Assembly (NCBI GenBank): GCA_030538475.1
Contig: JAUNTX010000010.1
Location: forward strand, 26,179 to 90,178
DNA from: Dermabacter sp.
GTDB taxonomy: Bacteria > Actinomycetota > Actinomycetes > Actinomycetales > Dermabacteraceae
DNA length: 64,000 nucleotides
Direction of reading: 5' to 3'
Of this stretch, positions 16,343 to 25,373 are shown one piece after another. The translations under genes were made by a program, and so were the position numbers. The notes beneath the pieces are model-generated. The model made no database searches. It was not told where the DNA came from and saw only the letters and a list, made by a program, of their open reading frames with translations. Each line of letters opens with the position of its first letter. The first letter of the stretch is position 1.

Positions 16343-18313
16343 GTGTCCGGCATCGTCCCCACCCTCAAGCGCCTCGTGGTGGGGCGCCCCTTTTCGAGCG
16401 ATCAGCTCACGCGCGAACGCCTCCCCAAGCGCTTCGCGCTGCCCGCGTTTTCCGCCGATACGCTGAGCTCCCTCGCGTACGCGCCCGACGAAATCCTCCT
16501 CACCCTCGCCGTGGCGGGCCTCGGCACCTACCTGCTGAGCCCGTGGGTGGGCCTCGCGGTGGTGATCGTCATGACCGTCGTCGTCCTCACTCACCGCAAC
16601 ATCATCACGGAATACCCCTCGGGCGGCGGGGACTTCGCGGTGACCGAGGCGACGCTCGGGCCTCGGGCCGGGCGGGCCGTCGGCGCCTCCCTCCTCGTGG
16701 ACTACGTGCTCACCGTCGCCGTCTCGACCTCGCAGGCCGCGACCTATATCTCCGGTGGGTTCATTCCGCTGCACGGTCACGAGGCGCTCGCCGCCATCGC
16801 CATCATCGCCGCCCTCATGGTGCTGAGCCTGCGCGGGGTCCGTGACTCCTCGCGGCTGCTCGCACTGCCGGTCTATCTCTTCATGCTGACCGTTGGGATC
16901 GTCCTCATCGTGGGCGGTCTCCAGGCCCTGACCGGGCAGCTGGACCAGGCGCCGAGCGCCGCCTTCGAGCTGGTGGCGTCGGATAGCCTCGACGCTCACC
17001 TCACGGCCGCCGGTGGCGCGCTGCTCGTGCTTCGGGCCTTCTCCTCGGGCAACGTGGCCCTCACGGGCATTAAGGCGGTCACCAACGGGGTGCCCATGTT
17101 CCGCCGCCCCAAGGCCGCGAACGCGCGCATCACCCTCATGATCACCGGGGCCATCTCCGCGCTCTTCCTCATGGGGGTCCTGCTGCTCGCTCAGGCCACG
17201 GGCGTGAAGTTCGTGGCGGATCCGGCCACGCAGCTGGCCCGCGGCGGCGTCCCGCTCGGCGATGCGGGGGAGACCTCGGCGGCGGCCGTGCCGGTGCTCG
17301 GGCAGGTCGCGGAGGCGGTCTTCGGCCCGGATTCGCTCGCGTTCTTCCTGCTCATCACCGTCACGACGCTCATCCTGTGCATCGCCGCGAGCACTGCCTT
17401 TAACGGTTTTCCCGTGCTCGCGAGCGTGCTCGCCAAGCACGGCTACCTGCCCCGCCAGCTCGCGGTGCGCGGGGATCGCCTCGCCTACTCCAACGGGATC
17501 ATCGCGCTCGCCGTTGCGTCCATCGCGGTTGTGTGGGTGATGAATGCGGCCGTGTCCGAACTGATCCACATGTACATCGTCGGCGTGTTCGTGTCCTTTG
17601 CCTTTGGGCAGGTGGCGATTGCCCGGCACTACCGCTCGAAGGCGCGCGTGGCCGTCCACGCGCCCGAACGCCGACGATTGCGGCGCAAGCGCATCGAGTC
17701 CGTCGTCGGGGTCGTGGTCGTCTCGCTCGTGCTCGCCGCGATCATCCTGACGAAGTTCGCCGACGGCGCGTGGGTCACGCTCGTGGCCATCGCCGTGTTG
17801 TGGGCCTTCATGAGCGCACTGTCCGCCCACTACCGTTCCGTGGCACGGCAGCTGTCCATCGACGAGGACGAGGGGGAGGACCTCTCGCGCGTGCGCGTGA
17901 GGACGGTCGCCGCGACCCACGCCCTCGTGATCGTCACGCAGCTGAATCAGCCCGCGGTGCGGGCCCTCGCGGTGGCCACGGCCTCGCGTCACCACAGCGT
18001 GCAGGCCCTCACGGTCAAGACCGACGATCTGCGCACCGAGCATCTGCGGCGCGCGTGGCGCACACGGGAGATTCCCGTGTCGCTGCGCATCGTCTACTCG
18101 CCGTACCGTGAGTTCACGACCCCGGTCGTGGAGTATGTGCGCTCCCTTACACGCCTGCACCCTCACGATGTTGTGGTTGTCTACATTCCGGAATATCTCG
18201 TGGGACACTGGTGGCAAGCCCCGCTTCACAACCATGCACTTCGGCGCGTCACCTCGCGGCTCAGCCGCGTTCCCGGCGTTGTCGTGACGTCGGTCCCCTG
18301 GGTGATCGATTAG
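16343..18313 (+). CDS. APC-superfamily permease, KimA-like (probable potassium importer)
   Basis: A 656-residue membrane protein with about 12 hydrophobic helices in the first 470 residues and a long cytosolic C-terminal domain. The opening segment LPAFSADTLSSLAYAPDEIL is typical of KimA/YdaO-type members, which import K+ with protons in Bacillus; amino-acid permeases of the APC family are the alternative. Other family motifs include TEYPSGGGDFAVTEATLGP and ALTGIKAVTNGVP. The start is set at the GTG giving VSGIVPTLKRL, seven bases after a -10 box; an in-frame GTG 45 nt upstream is less likely. The neighbouring RCK pair supports a potassium role by inference. Confidence 0.78.
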   Translation: MSGIVPTLKRLVVGRPFSSDQLTRERLPKRFALPAFSADTLSSLAYAPDEILLTLAVAGLGTYLLSPWVGLAVVIVMTVVVLTHRNIITEYPSGGGDFAVTEATLGPRAGRAVGASLLVDYVLTVAVSTSQAATYISGGFIPLHGHEALAAIAIIAALMVLSLRGVRDSSRLLALPVYLFMLTVGIVLIVGGLQALTGQLDQAPSAAFELVASDSLDAHLTAAGGALLVLRAFSSGNVALTGIKAVTNGVPMFRRPKAANARITLMITGAISALFLMGVLLLAQATGVKFVADPATQLARGGVPLGDAGETSAAAVPVLGQVAEAVFGPDSLAFFLLITVTTLILCIAASTAFNGFPVLASVLAKHGYLPRQLAVRGDRLAYSNGIIALAVASIAVVWVMNAAVSELIHMYIVGVFVSFAFGQVAIARHYRSKARVAVHAPERRRLRRKRIESVVGVVVVSLVLAAIILTKFADGAWVTLVAIAVLWAFMSALSAHYRSVARQLSIDEDEGEDLSRVRVRTVAATHALVIVTQLNQPAVRALAVATASRHHSVQALTVKTDDLRTEHLRRAWRTREIPVSLRIVYSPYREFTTPVVEYVRSLTRLHPHDVVVVYIPEYLVGHWWQAPLHNHALRRVTSRLSRVPGVVVTSVPWVID

Positions 18314-18383
18314 CCGCCCGAGGTGCACGGCTCGTGCCTGAGCCGGTGAAGCGCTTGCCCGCACACCTCGAGGGAGCCGTCCG

Positions 18384-19775
18384 ATGGAGCAGTCCACCCA
18401 TCCGCGTCGTTCGACGCTGCCGTCCGCTACCGCGCCCACTGCTGGCGCGGGCCATGCCCAGCCGGTCGATGATCCGGCGGCCCTCATCACCGTCACGATT
18501 GACAAGCCCGCCCACGGCGGCGTGTTCGTGGCGCGCCACGCGGGCCGCGTCGTCTTCGTGCGCGGGGCTACGCCCGGCGAGACCGTCGTCGCGCGCTTGC
18601 TGCCCGAGTCCGACGCCTCCGCGCGCTTTTGGCGCGCCGAAGCCATCGAGGTCATCGAGCCGGGCCCCGACCGGGTGCCGAGCGTGTGGCCCGAGTCCGG
18701 GGCGGGCGGTGTCGGCGGAGCCGACTTCGCGCACGTGCAGCTCGAGGCCCAGCGCAGGATCAAGACCGAAGTGGTGCAGGAGCTCCTCGCGCGCGCAGGC
18801 GTGAGCACGTTCCCCATCGAGGACGTGCAGGTCGAGCCCGCGGCCGACGATCACACGGGGCTCGGCTGGCGCACGCGCGTCCGGTTCGCCGCGAGCGGCG
18901 GGACGGTGGGGATGCGCGGCTGGCGCTCCCACGAGATTCACCCCGTCGGCGACAATCCGCTTGCCCACGAGACCATCCGCGCGCTTGGACTCGAGTCCTG
19001 GAGCGCGCCTGCGGCCGTGAGCGCGATCGACGCGGTGGCGCCGTCCGTGGGCGAGGCCGCACTCATCGTGCGGGCGAGCGAGGAGCTCACGCTCGAACAG
19101 CTGGAGTTGCCCGCGGCAGCCGATGAGGCGAGCGTCCTCGTGGTGACCGAGCGCTCCGTGAGCGTGCTGCGGGGCTCGCCCACGGTCACGGAGGTCGTGG
19201 GGGATGAGGTTTTCGAGGTCTCCGCGGGGGGCTTTTGGCAGGTGCACACCGAGGCGCCGCGCCTGTTGAGCGAGGCGGTCATGAGCGCCGCGCGCCCGCA
19301 GCCGGGGGAAGTGGCGTGGGACCTGTACGGCGGCGCGGGCCTGTTCTCGCGCCCTCTCGCCATTGCGGTGGGGCCGACGGGCCGGCTCGTGAGCGTCGAA
19401 GGATCCGCGAGCGCGAGCACCGACGCCGCGGCCAACCTGGCGGCGCTACCTCAGGCCACCGCCGTGCGCTCCGATGTTGCGGACTTCGTGGCGCGGCCCG
19501 AATCGGTGCTGCGCGGTGTGGGCAGCCCGGCGTGCGTGGTCATGGATCCGCCACGCGCGGGCGTGGGGGAGCAGACGATGGCGCGGCTGTGCCGGGCGGT
19601 CTCGCGGGTCATGGTGTACGTCTCGTGCGAGCCGTCCACGCTCGCGCGCGATCTCGTGGTGGCGGAAAAGAACGGCTGGCGCGTGGCTGACCTGCGCGCC
19701 TTTGATCTTTTCCCTCACACCCACCACGTCGAATGCGTGGTGCGCCTCGAACCAGGCGACGCCCCGCGTGTATAG
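18384..19775 (+). CDS. TRAM-domain RNA (uracil-5-)methyltransferase, TrmA/RlmD family
   Basis: SAM-dependent methyltransferase that probably modifies a uracil in rRNA or tRNA. A TRAM domain (about 30-95, VTIDKPAHGGVFVARHAGR) precedes the catalytic domain. SAM and catalytic motifs are intact: GGFWQVHTEAP, DLYGGAGLFS, MDPPRAGVG, VSCEPSTLARDL with the nucleophilic Cys, and FPHTHHVE with the general base Glu. The Fe-S cysteine cluster of RlmD (CGGC near the TRAM end) is absent: that place reads GGADFAHVQLEAQ. This is common in actinobacterial members. GAGGGAG precedes the ATG. Target nucleotide unknown. Confidence 0.85.
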   Translation: MEQSTHPRRSTLPSATAPTAGAGHAQPVDDPAALITVTIDKPAHGGVFVARHAGRVVFVRGATPGETVVARLLPESDASARFWRAEAIEVIEPGPDRVPSVWPESGAGGVGGADFAHVQLEAQRRIKTEVVQELLARAGVSTFPIEDVQVEPAADDHTGLGWRTRVRFAASGGTVGMRGWRSHEIHPVGDNPLAHETIRALGLESWSAPAAVSAIDAVAPSVGEAALIVRASEELTLEQLELPAAADEASVLVVTERSVSVLRGSPTVTEVVGDEVFEVSAGGFWQVHTEAPRLLSEAVMSAARPQPGEVAWDLYGGAGLFSRPLAIAVGPTGRLVSVEGSASASTDAAANLAALPQATAVRSDVADFVARPESVLRGVGSPACVVMDPPRAGVGEQTMARLCRAVSRVMVYVSCEPSTLARDLVVAEKNGWRVADLRAFDLFPHTHHVECVVRLEPGDAPRV

Positions 19776-19798
19776 TTTTATCTTGACGTCAAGATAAA
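19771..19798 (+). promoter_or_regulatory. acnA promoter -10 box with a 22-bp perfect palindromic operator
   Basis: TATAGT (a good -10 box that also contains the stop of the upstream gene) abuts a perfect inverted repeat, TTTATCTTGACGTCAAGATA followed by AA, which would cover the start site. The arrangement is that of a repressor operator. Such palindromes before aconitase genes in Streptomyces are bound by the MarR-family TamR; assigning this site to TamR is from memory of the motif and needs checking. The GTG start of acnA follows 20 nt after the repeat. Confidence 0.75.
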
Positions 19799-19818
19799 TT
19801 GTCGATGGGAGACAACCA

Positions 19819-22596
19819 GTGAGCACGGTGAACTCTTTCGGCGCCAAGGAAACCCTTGGGCTGAAGTCCACGTCCTACGAAATCTACGCAATCGACGCTG
19901 TTGCCGGCGCCGAGAAGCTGCCCTTTAGCCTCAAGATCCTCCTCGAGAACCTCCTGCGCACCGAAGACGGTGCCAACATCACCGCCGATCACGTGCGCGC
20001 CCTCGCCGCGTGGGATCCCGAGGCGGAACCGAGCGAGGAAATCCAGTTCACGCCCGCGCGCGTCATCATGCAGGACTTCACCGGCGTGCCCTGCGTCGTG
20101 GACCTCGCCACGATGCGCGAAGCCATGGCCGATCTGGGAGGCGACCCCACCAAGATCAACCCCCTGGCCCCCGCCGAAATGGTCATCGACCACTCCGTCA
20201 TGATCGACGTGGCCGGGCGCGTGGACGCGCTCGAACTCAACATGGAACTCGAGTACAGCCGTAACCGTGAGCGCTACCAGTTCCTGCGCTGGGGCCAGGG
20301 CGCGTTCGACGACTTCAAGGTCGTGCCCCCGGGCACCGGCATCGTCCACCAGGTCAACATCGAGTACCTCGCGCGCACCGTCATGACCCGCGAGGTGGAC
20401 GGCGTGCTGCGCGCCTACCCCGACTCGTGCGTCGGCACCGATTCGCACACCACGATGGTCAACGGCCTCGGGGTCCTCGGCTGGGGCGTGGGCGGTATCG
20501 AGGCCGAAGCGGCGATGCTCGGCCAGCCCGTCTCGATGCTCATCCCGCGCGTCGTGGGCTTCAAGCTCACGGGCGAAATCCCCCCGGCCGCGACCGCGAC
20601 CGACGTGGTGCTCACCATCACCGAGATGCTCCGCAAGCAGGGCGTCGTGGGCAAGTTCGTCGAGTTCTACGGCGACGGCGTGGGCCAGGTCCCGCTCGCG
20701 AACCGCGCGACGATCGGCAACATGAGCCCCGAGTTCGGCTCCACCTGCGCGATCTTCCCGATCGACGATGTCACCCTCGACTACCTGCGCCTCACGGGCC
20801 GCAGCGCCGACCAGGTGGAGCTCGTCGAGGCATACGCGAAGCGCCAGGGCCTCTGGCACGACCCGTCGAAGGAGGCCAGCTACTCCGAGTACCTCGAGCT
20901 GGACCTCTCGACCGTGGTCCCGAGCATCGCGGGCCCGAAGCGTCCCCAGGATCGCATCGTCCTCACCGAGGCCAAGAAGGGCTTCCGCGAGGTCCTTCCC
21001 GGCTACGCCACGGGCCAGGAGCAGGCGCACTCGAGCGACACGGCCTCCTTCCCCGCTTCGGACCCGTCGGCCCCCGAAGCCGACACCGAACGCGGCGGCG
21101 ATGCCCCCACGCACGCCCCGCTGAACGGCCGCCCGTCCCGCCCCACCCCGGTCGCGGGCCGCGACTTCACGATCGATCACGGCATCGTCTCCATCGCCTC
21201 GATCACCTCGTGCACGAACACCTCCAACCCGTCGGTCATGATGGCGGCGGGCCTGCTCGCGAAGAACGCCGCCGACCGCGGCCTCGAGGTGAAGCCCTGG
21301 GTCAAGACCTCGATGGCGCCCGGTTCCAAGGTCGTGACCGACTACTACGAGAAGGCGGGCCTGTGGCCCTCGCTCGAAGCGCTCGGCTTCCACCTCGTGG
21401 GCTACGGCTGCACCACCTGCATCGGCAATTCGGGCCCGCTGGCCCCGGAGATTTCCGACGCCATCGCCGAGGGCGACCTCGCCGTCACCGCGGTGCTCTC
21501 CGGCAACCGCAACTTCGAGGGTCGCATCAACCCCGATGTGAAGATGAACTACCTGGCCTCCCCGCCGCTCGTCATCGCCTATGCGCTGGCCGGCACGATG
21601 GACTTTGACTTCCAGGCCGACGCCCTCGGCGTGGACGCCGACGGCAACGAGGTGTTCCTCGCCGACATTTGGCCCAGCCCCGCCGACGTGGAGCGGACCA
21701 TCGCCGAGAACATCACGCAGGACATGTTCACGAGCGACTACGCCGACGTGTTCACGGGCGACGAACGCTGGCAGAAGCTCGACACCCCCGAAGGATCGAC
21801 CTTCGCGTGGGATGACGAGTCCACCTACGTGCGCCGCCCCCCGTACTTCGAGGGCATGACGATGGAGCTCACCCCCGTGAAGGACATCGCCGGGGCGCGC
21901 GTGCTCGTCAAGGTGGGCGACTCCACGACGACCGACCACATTTCTCCTGCGGGCTCCATCAAGGCGGACTCGCCCGCCGGTGAGTACCTCAAGGAGCACG
22001 GCGTGGATCGCCGCGACTTCAATTCCTACGGCTCGCGCCGCGGCAACCACGAAGTCATGATCCGCGGCACCTTCGCGAACATCCGCCTGCGCAACCAGCT
22101 GCTGGACGGTGTGGAAGGCGGATACACGAAGAACTTCCTCACGGGACGCCAGAGCTTCATCTACGACGCCGCCCAGGATTACGCGGCGAAGGAGATCCCG
22201 CTCGTGGTGCTCGCCGGGAAGGAATACGGCACCGGCTCCTCGCGCGACTGGGCTGCCAAGGGCACGAAGCTCCTGGGCGTCCAGGCCGTCATCGCCGAAA
22301 GCTACGAGCGCATCCACCGCTCCAACCTCATCGGCATGGGCGTGCTGCCCCTGCAGTACCCCGAGGGGGAAAACGCCGACTCACTCGGCCTGACCGGCGA
22401 AGAGACCTTCTCGATCAGCGGCGTGAGCACCCTCAACGAGGGCCGCACCCCGGAAACTGTCGAGGTCGTCGCCACCGCCGAGGACGGCACGAGCGTGAGC
22501 TTCGAGGCCCGCCTGCGGATCGACACGCCCGGCGAAGCCGAGTACTTCCGCCACGGAGGCATCCTGCAGTACGTGCTGCGCTCGCTCGCAGCATAA
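19819..22596 (+). CDS. acnA: Aconitate hydratase A
   Basis: Converts citrate to isocitrate in the TCA cycle through a [4Fe-4S] cluster. The 925-residue protein is full length. The three cluster ligands are visible: Cys465 in [10 protein letters not shown] and Cys531 and Cys534 in [10 protein letters not shown]. Other motifs include [36 protein letters not shown] and [12 protein letters not shown], where the catalytic Ser lies. Between residues about 400 and 440 there is a Ser/Pro/Asp-rich low-complexity insert ahead of [13 protein letters not shown] precedes the GTG start. Expression is probably controlled by the palindrome overlapping its promoter; holoenzyme formation depends on the suf genes 6 kb away. 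Confidence 0.97.
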   Translation: MSTVNSFGAKETLGLKSTSYEIYAIDAVAGAEKLPFSLKILLENLLRTEDGANITADHVRALAAWDPEAEPSEEIQFTPARVIMQDFTGVPCVVDLATMREAMADLGGDPTKINPLAPAEMVIDHSVMIDVAGRVDALELNMELEYSRNRERYQFLRWGQGAFDDFKVVPPGTGIVHQVNIEYLARTVMTREVDGVLRAYPDSCVGTDSHTTMVNGLGVLGWGVGGIEAEAAMLGQPVSMLIPRVVGFKLTGEIPPAATATDVVLTITEMLRKQGVVGKFVEFYGDGVGQVPLANRATIGNMSPEFGSTCAIFPIDDVTLDYLRLTGRSADQVELVEAYAKRQGLWHDPSKEASYSEYLELDLSTVVPSIAGPKRPQDRIVLTEAKKGFREVLPGYATGQEQAHSSDTASFPASDPSAPEADTERGGDAPTHAPLNGRPSRPTPVAGRDFTIDHGIVSIASITSCTNTSNPSVMMAAGLLAKNAADRGLEVKPWVKTSMAPGSKVVTDYYEKAGLWPSLEALGFHLVGYGCTTCIGNSGPLAPEISDAIAEGDLAVTAVLSGNRNFEGRINPDVKMNYLASPPLVIAYALAGTMDFDFQADALGVDADGNEVFLADIWPSPADVERTIAENITQDMFTSDYADVFTGDERWQKLDTPEGSTFAWDDESTYVRRPPYFEGMTMELTPVKDIAGARVLVKVGDSTTTDHISPAGSIKADSPAGEYLKEHGVDRRDFNSYGSRRGNHEVMIRGTFANIRLRNQLLDGVEGGYTKNFLTGRQSFIYDAAQDYAAKEIPLVVLAGKEYGTGSSRDWAAKGTKLLGVQAVIAESYERIHRSNLIGMGVLPLQYPEGENADSLGLTGEETFSISGVSTLNEGRTPETVEVVATAEDGTSVSFEARLRIDTPGEAEYFRHGGILQYVLRSLAA

Positions 22597-22613
22597 GTCA
22601 AGAGCCCGACGAA

Positions 22614-22659
22614 GGAGGGCCCCTGCCGCAGCGCGTCAGCGCCGTGTCAGGGGCCCTCC
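22614..22659 (+). terminator. Hairpin terminator after acnA
   Basis: A 12-bp perfect stem (GGAGGGCCCCTG with its complement) closes on a 22-nt loop and is followed by TCTGTG. It begins shortly after the acnA stop and lies between convergent acnA and map, so it may serve both. Confidence 0.75.
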
Positions 22660-22686
22660 TCTGTGCTGCGGTAAGCGGCGCGGGGC

Positions 22687-23508
22687 TCAGCCGAGCGGGC
22701 CGACGCTCGAGCGGGGAGCGGGATCGTCCGCCCGCGCCGTCATGATGAGCGGTGCGCCCGAGGTGACGATGAGGGTGTGCTCGGCGTGGGCACCCGTGGA
22801 ACCGTCGCCGCTTTCGACGCTCCAGCCGTCCCGCTCGGAAATCTGCATGACGTCGGTCGTCGGCGTGAGGAAGGGCTCCACGGTGAGAACCATGCCCTCC
22901 ACGAGCCGCGTGCCCGATCCGGCGGGGCCGAAGTTCGGCACGAACGGCTCCTCGTGCATCGTACGGCCCACCCCGTGCCCGCCGAACTGGCGATTGATGG
23001 TGTAGCCGAGCCCGTGGGCGCTCTCCCACACCGCCTGGCCAATATCACCCACGGTGTTGCCCGCGACGGCCTGGTCGATCCCGGCCCACATCACCGTCTC
23101 GGTGTCGCGGATGAGTTGCCGGTGCGCGGGCACCTGCTCGCCCACGACGATCGACAACGACGAGTCCGCGACCCACCCTCCGAGCGAGACCGCGATGTCC
23201 ATGGACAGTAGATCGCCGCTGTTGAGCGCGCGGTCGTAGGGGCGGCCGTGCAGGACGGTCTCGTTGACGCTCAGGCAAATCACCTTGCCGAACGGGTAGG
23301 CGCCGAAACCGGGGTGGTAGTCGATGTAGCAGCTCGTGGCCCCGGCCTCGCGGATCAGGCGGTGGGCTTCGGCGTCGATGTCCAGGAGGTTCCACCCCAC
23401 GTCCACGACCCTGCGCAAGTGGGAGAGCACGTGGGCGATGAACTCGCCCGCGGGGCGCAGTTCCGACTCGCTCGGGTAGCGCTTCTTGCGGCTTCGGCGA
23501 GGGCTCAC
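22687..23508 (-). CDS. map: Methionine aminopeptidase, type I
   Basis: Removes the initiator Met from nascent proteins. The 273-residue protein shows all metal ligands of the family: Asp in SMDIAVSLGGWVADSS (two), His in GGHGVGRTMHEEPFVP, Glu in LTVEPFLTP, and Glu in AEHTLIV. The substrate-pocket His is in NETVLHGRP. A short basic N-terminal extension (SPRRSRKKRY) precedes the core. The GTG start overlaps the heme A synthase stop (GTGA). Actinobacteria usually carry another map near secY, so this is probably one of two copies. Confidence 0.92.
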   Translation of the reverse strand: MSPRRSRKKRYPSESELRPAGEFIAHVLSHLRRVVDVGWNLLDIDAEAHRLIREAGATSCYIDYHPGFGAYPFGKVICLSVNETVLHGRPYDRALNSGDLLSMDIAVSLGGWVADSSLSIVVGEQVPAHRQLIRDTETVMWAGIDQAVAGNTVGDIGQAVWESAHGLGYTINRQFGGHGVGRTMHEEPFVPNFGPAGSGTRLVEGMVLTVEPFLTPTTDVMQISERDGWSVESGDGSTGAHAEHTLIVTSGAPLIMTARADDPAPRSSVGPLG

Positions 23509-24527
23509 GGGGTGGGAGCTTCTGCGTCGGCGGCGCCCTGGGCGGCGGCGTGGGACGCGTCATCGGCAGATGCGGGGCGCCACGTGTAGAGGGACGCACC
23601 AAGCCACGCAACCGCAGCCGAGAAGAGGGCGGCGCCGAACATGTGCAGGCCCACGAGCAGTTCGGGAAGCCCCAGGAAGTACTGGGAGTAGCCGATGATC
23701 GCCTGGATAATCGTCACGCCCACGAGGGCCCACAGGGCCTTCAGGGACGCCGCGGGCGCCTTCGTGACGATCAGCAGCACCAGCATGCCGAAGATGAGAC
23801 CGCACAGGAGCCACACCGCGTCGGCATGCAGCCACGCGATCTCCGCCGGATTGAACGGGAAGCGCGCGGGCTTCGTCGCATCGCCCGAATGCGGGCCGCT
23901 GCCCGTGACGATCGTGCCGAGCATGAGGACGCCAAAGCCGACGGCGGCGAGCGGCCAGTAGACGAGCCGCGCCCCGGTATGCGTGGCGCTGCGGCGCGCA
24001 CCATCGCCCTCGTAGAGGCGATACACGAGCACGGCGGAGACCGCGACGAGGATCGGCGAGACAATGAAGTGGAAGGCCACGAGGCTCGGATCCAGGTGCA
24101 GGCGCACCACGGCCATGCCGACGATGGCCTGCAGCAGCGTGAGGATGAGCGGCACCCACGCCAGCCTGATGAAGCCCGCGCCCTTGCCGCGCAAGTACTT
24201 GAGCGTGGTGACCAGCAGCAGGACCGCGAACACGGTGAGCACGAGCGTGAGCGTGCGATTGCCGAACTCGATGAAGGGACGGATGCCCATTTCCTCGTGG
24301 TAGCGCGGCGTGAACTGGCCCGGCTCGCAGTGCGGCCACGTGGAACAGCCGAGGCCGGAGCCGGTCAGGCGCACGACGCCACCGGTCACGATGATGCCGA
24401 TCTGCGAGGCGAGATTGCCCCAGAAGGCGACGACGGTGAGGATCCTGGCGCGACGCGGTAGCGCCGTCAGGGCCGAATCCGGGGTGGGGGAGGCCACGTG
24501 CGAGGACTCCGGAAGGGCTGAGGTCAT
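23505..24527 (-). CDS. ctaA: Heme A synthase (COX15/CtaA)
   Basis: Membrane enzyme that hydroxylates the C8 methyl of heme O to make heme A for aa3-type cytochrome c oxidase. The 340-residue protein has about eight hydrophobic helices. Family signatures include GGVVRLTGSGLGCSTWPHC with the conserved Cys pair, EFGNRTLT, LDPSLVAFHFIVSP with a heme-ligand His, TGSGPHSGDA, and LHADAVWL and VGLHMFGAA with the later His ligands. The ATG is seven bases after a TAGACT box on the minus strand. It is coupled to map downstream. An ABC exporter gene pair lies upstream, as is usual in actinobacteria. Confidence 0.94.
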   Translation of the reverse strand: MTSALPESSHVASPTPDSALTALPRRARILTVVAFWGNLASQIGIIVTGGVVRLTGSGLGCSTWPHCEPGQFTPRYHEEMGIRPFIEFGNRTLTLVLTVFAVLLLVTTLKYLRGKGAGFIRLAWVPLILTLLQAIVGMAVVRLHLDPSLVAFHFIVSPILVAVSAVLVYRLYEGDGARRSATHTGARLVYWPLAAVGFGVLMLGTIVTGSGPHSGDATKPARFPFNPAEIAWLHADAVWLLCGLIFGMLVLLIVTKAPAASLKALWALVGVTIIQAIIGYSQYFLGLPELLVGLHMFGAALFSAAVAWLGASLYTWRPASADDASHAAAQGAADAEAPTP

Positions 24528-24540
24528 GCCCCTCAGTCTA
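24528..24540 (-). promoter_or_regulatory. Candidate -10 box (TAGACT) seven bases before the ctaA ATG
   Basis: On the minus strand TAGACT, then GAGGGGC, then ATG. The GAGGGG is too close for normal Shine-Dalgarno pairing, so a leaderless start is plausible. This matches the arrangement before the DUF5998 gene. Confidence 0.4.
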
Positions 24541-24566
24541 GATTCGTCGGGAGGGGACCAGGGCGC

Positions 24567-25373
24567 TCAGGCGCTCGTCCACTTGAAGTACTTCACGGTC
24601 AAAACCGTGAACAGCGCCGCCCAGCCAAGTAGGAGCGCGAGCGAGACGAGCGGGGGCCAGTGCCCCTCGAGGGTCGCGCTCAGCGCGGACATGAGGGCGG
24701 CCGACGGCAGCAGGCCCACGAGCGGCGCGAGGATCCCCGGCAGATTCGAGGCCGGGAAGACGACGCCGCCGAGGGCGACGAGCAGCAGGAAGAAGATGTT
24801 GGACAGGGCGAGGACCGCCTCGGCGCGCAGCAGGCCCGCGATGAGCAGCCCCAGGGCGCCGAAGGCTGCCGCGCCGAGAATCCACACGGGGGCGCTCAGG
24901 GCCAGCTCCGTCAGCTGCGGCCGCCACCCGAGTCCGAGGGCCACCGCGCCGAGCACGATCACCTGCAGAACATGGATGATGCCGAGCGCGAGGGTTTTGC
25001 CCGCGAGGTAGCCGCTACGACCGAGCGGCGTGGTGGCGATCCAGCGCAGGACGCCGCCGCGCCGGTCGAAGCCGGTCGTGATGGCCTGGCTGGTCATGGC
25101 CGTCGCGATGATGCCGGTGGTCGCGGTGGCGGCGACGGCGTCGGTGATGGTGGGGGAGTGTCCGCCGAAGACCGCGGGCGAGAGCGGCACGAGCACGAGG
25201 CCGAGCAGCACGAAGGCGGGCAGGACGAGGGCGACCATGAGTTGCTCACCGTTGGTGAGCAAGATGCGGGCCTCGAGCCGGGCGTGGGCGAGGACGCGCT
25301 GGAGCGCCGGGGCGGCGCGTCGGGCGGGCGGTGCCAGTTCTTTCCGGTTTTCAGACGTTGCGGTGGTGTTCAC
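24567..25373 (-). CDS. ABC-2 type transporter permease
   Basis: A 268-residue membrane subunit with about six transmembrane helices (for example VALVLPAFVLLGLVLVPL, VLQVIVLGAVALGL, PVWILGAAAFGALGLLIAGL). The pattern fits ABC-2 export permeases of the DrrB/YadH class. Its GTG start overlaps the stop of the ATPase gene (GTGA), so the two subunits are made together. The pair sits between heme A synthase and the suf cluster, a conserved actinobacterial arrangement. The substrate is unknown; a link to heme or oxidase assembly is suggested only by position. Confidence 0.85.
   Translation of the reverse strand: MNTTATSENRKELAPPARRAAPALQRVLAHARLEARILLTNGEQLMVALVLPAFVLLGLVLVPLSPAVFGGHSPTITDAVAATATTGIIATAMTSQAITTGFDRRGGVLRWIATTPLGRSGYLAGKTLALGIIHVLQVIVLGAVALGLGWRPQLTELALSAPVWILGAAAFGALGLLIAGLLRAEAVLALSNIFFLLLVALGGVVFPASNLPGILAPLVGLLPSAALMSALSATLEGHWPPLVSLALLLGWAALFTVLTVKYFKWTSA

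Noticed and set aside
16121..18817. Open frame of about 900 codons on the minus strand opposite the KimA-like permease gene
   Set aside because: Its composition is rich in Arg, Gly, His and Asp with no recognisable domain; it is the shadow expected from high-GC codon bias opposite a real gene. The same holds for long frames opposite acnA, ABC-F/efp, pyk and polA.
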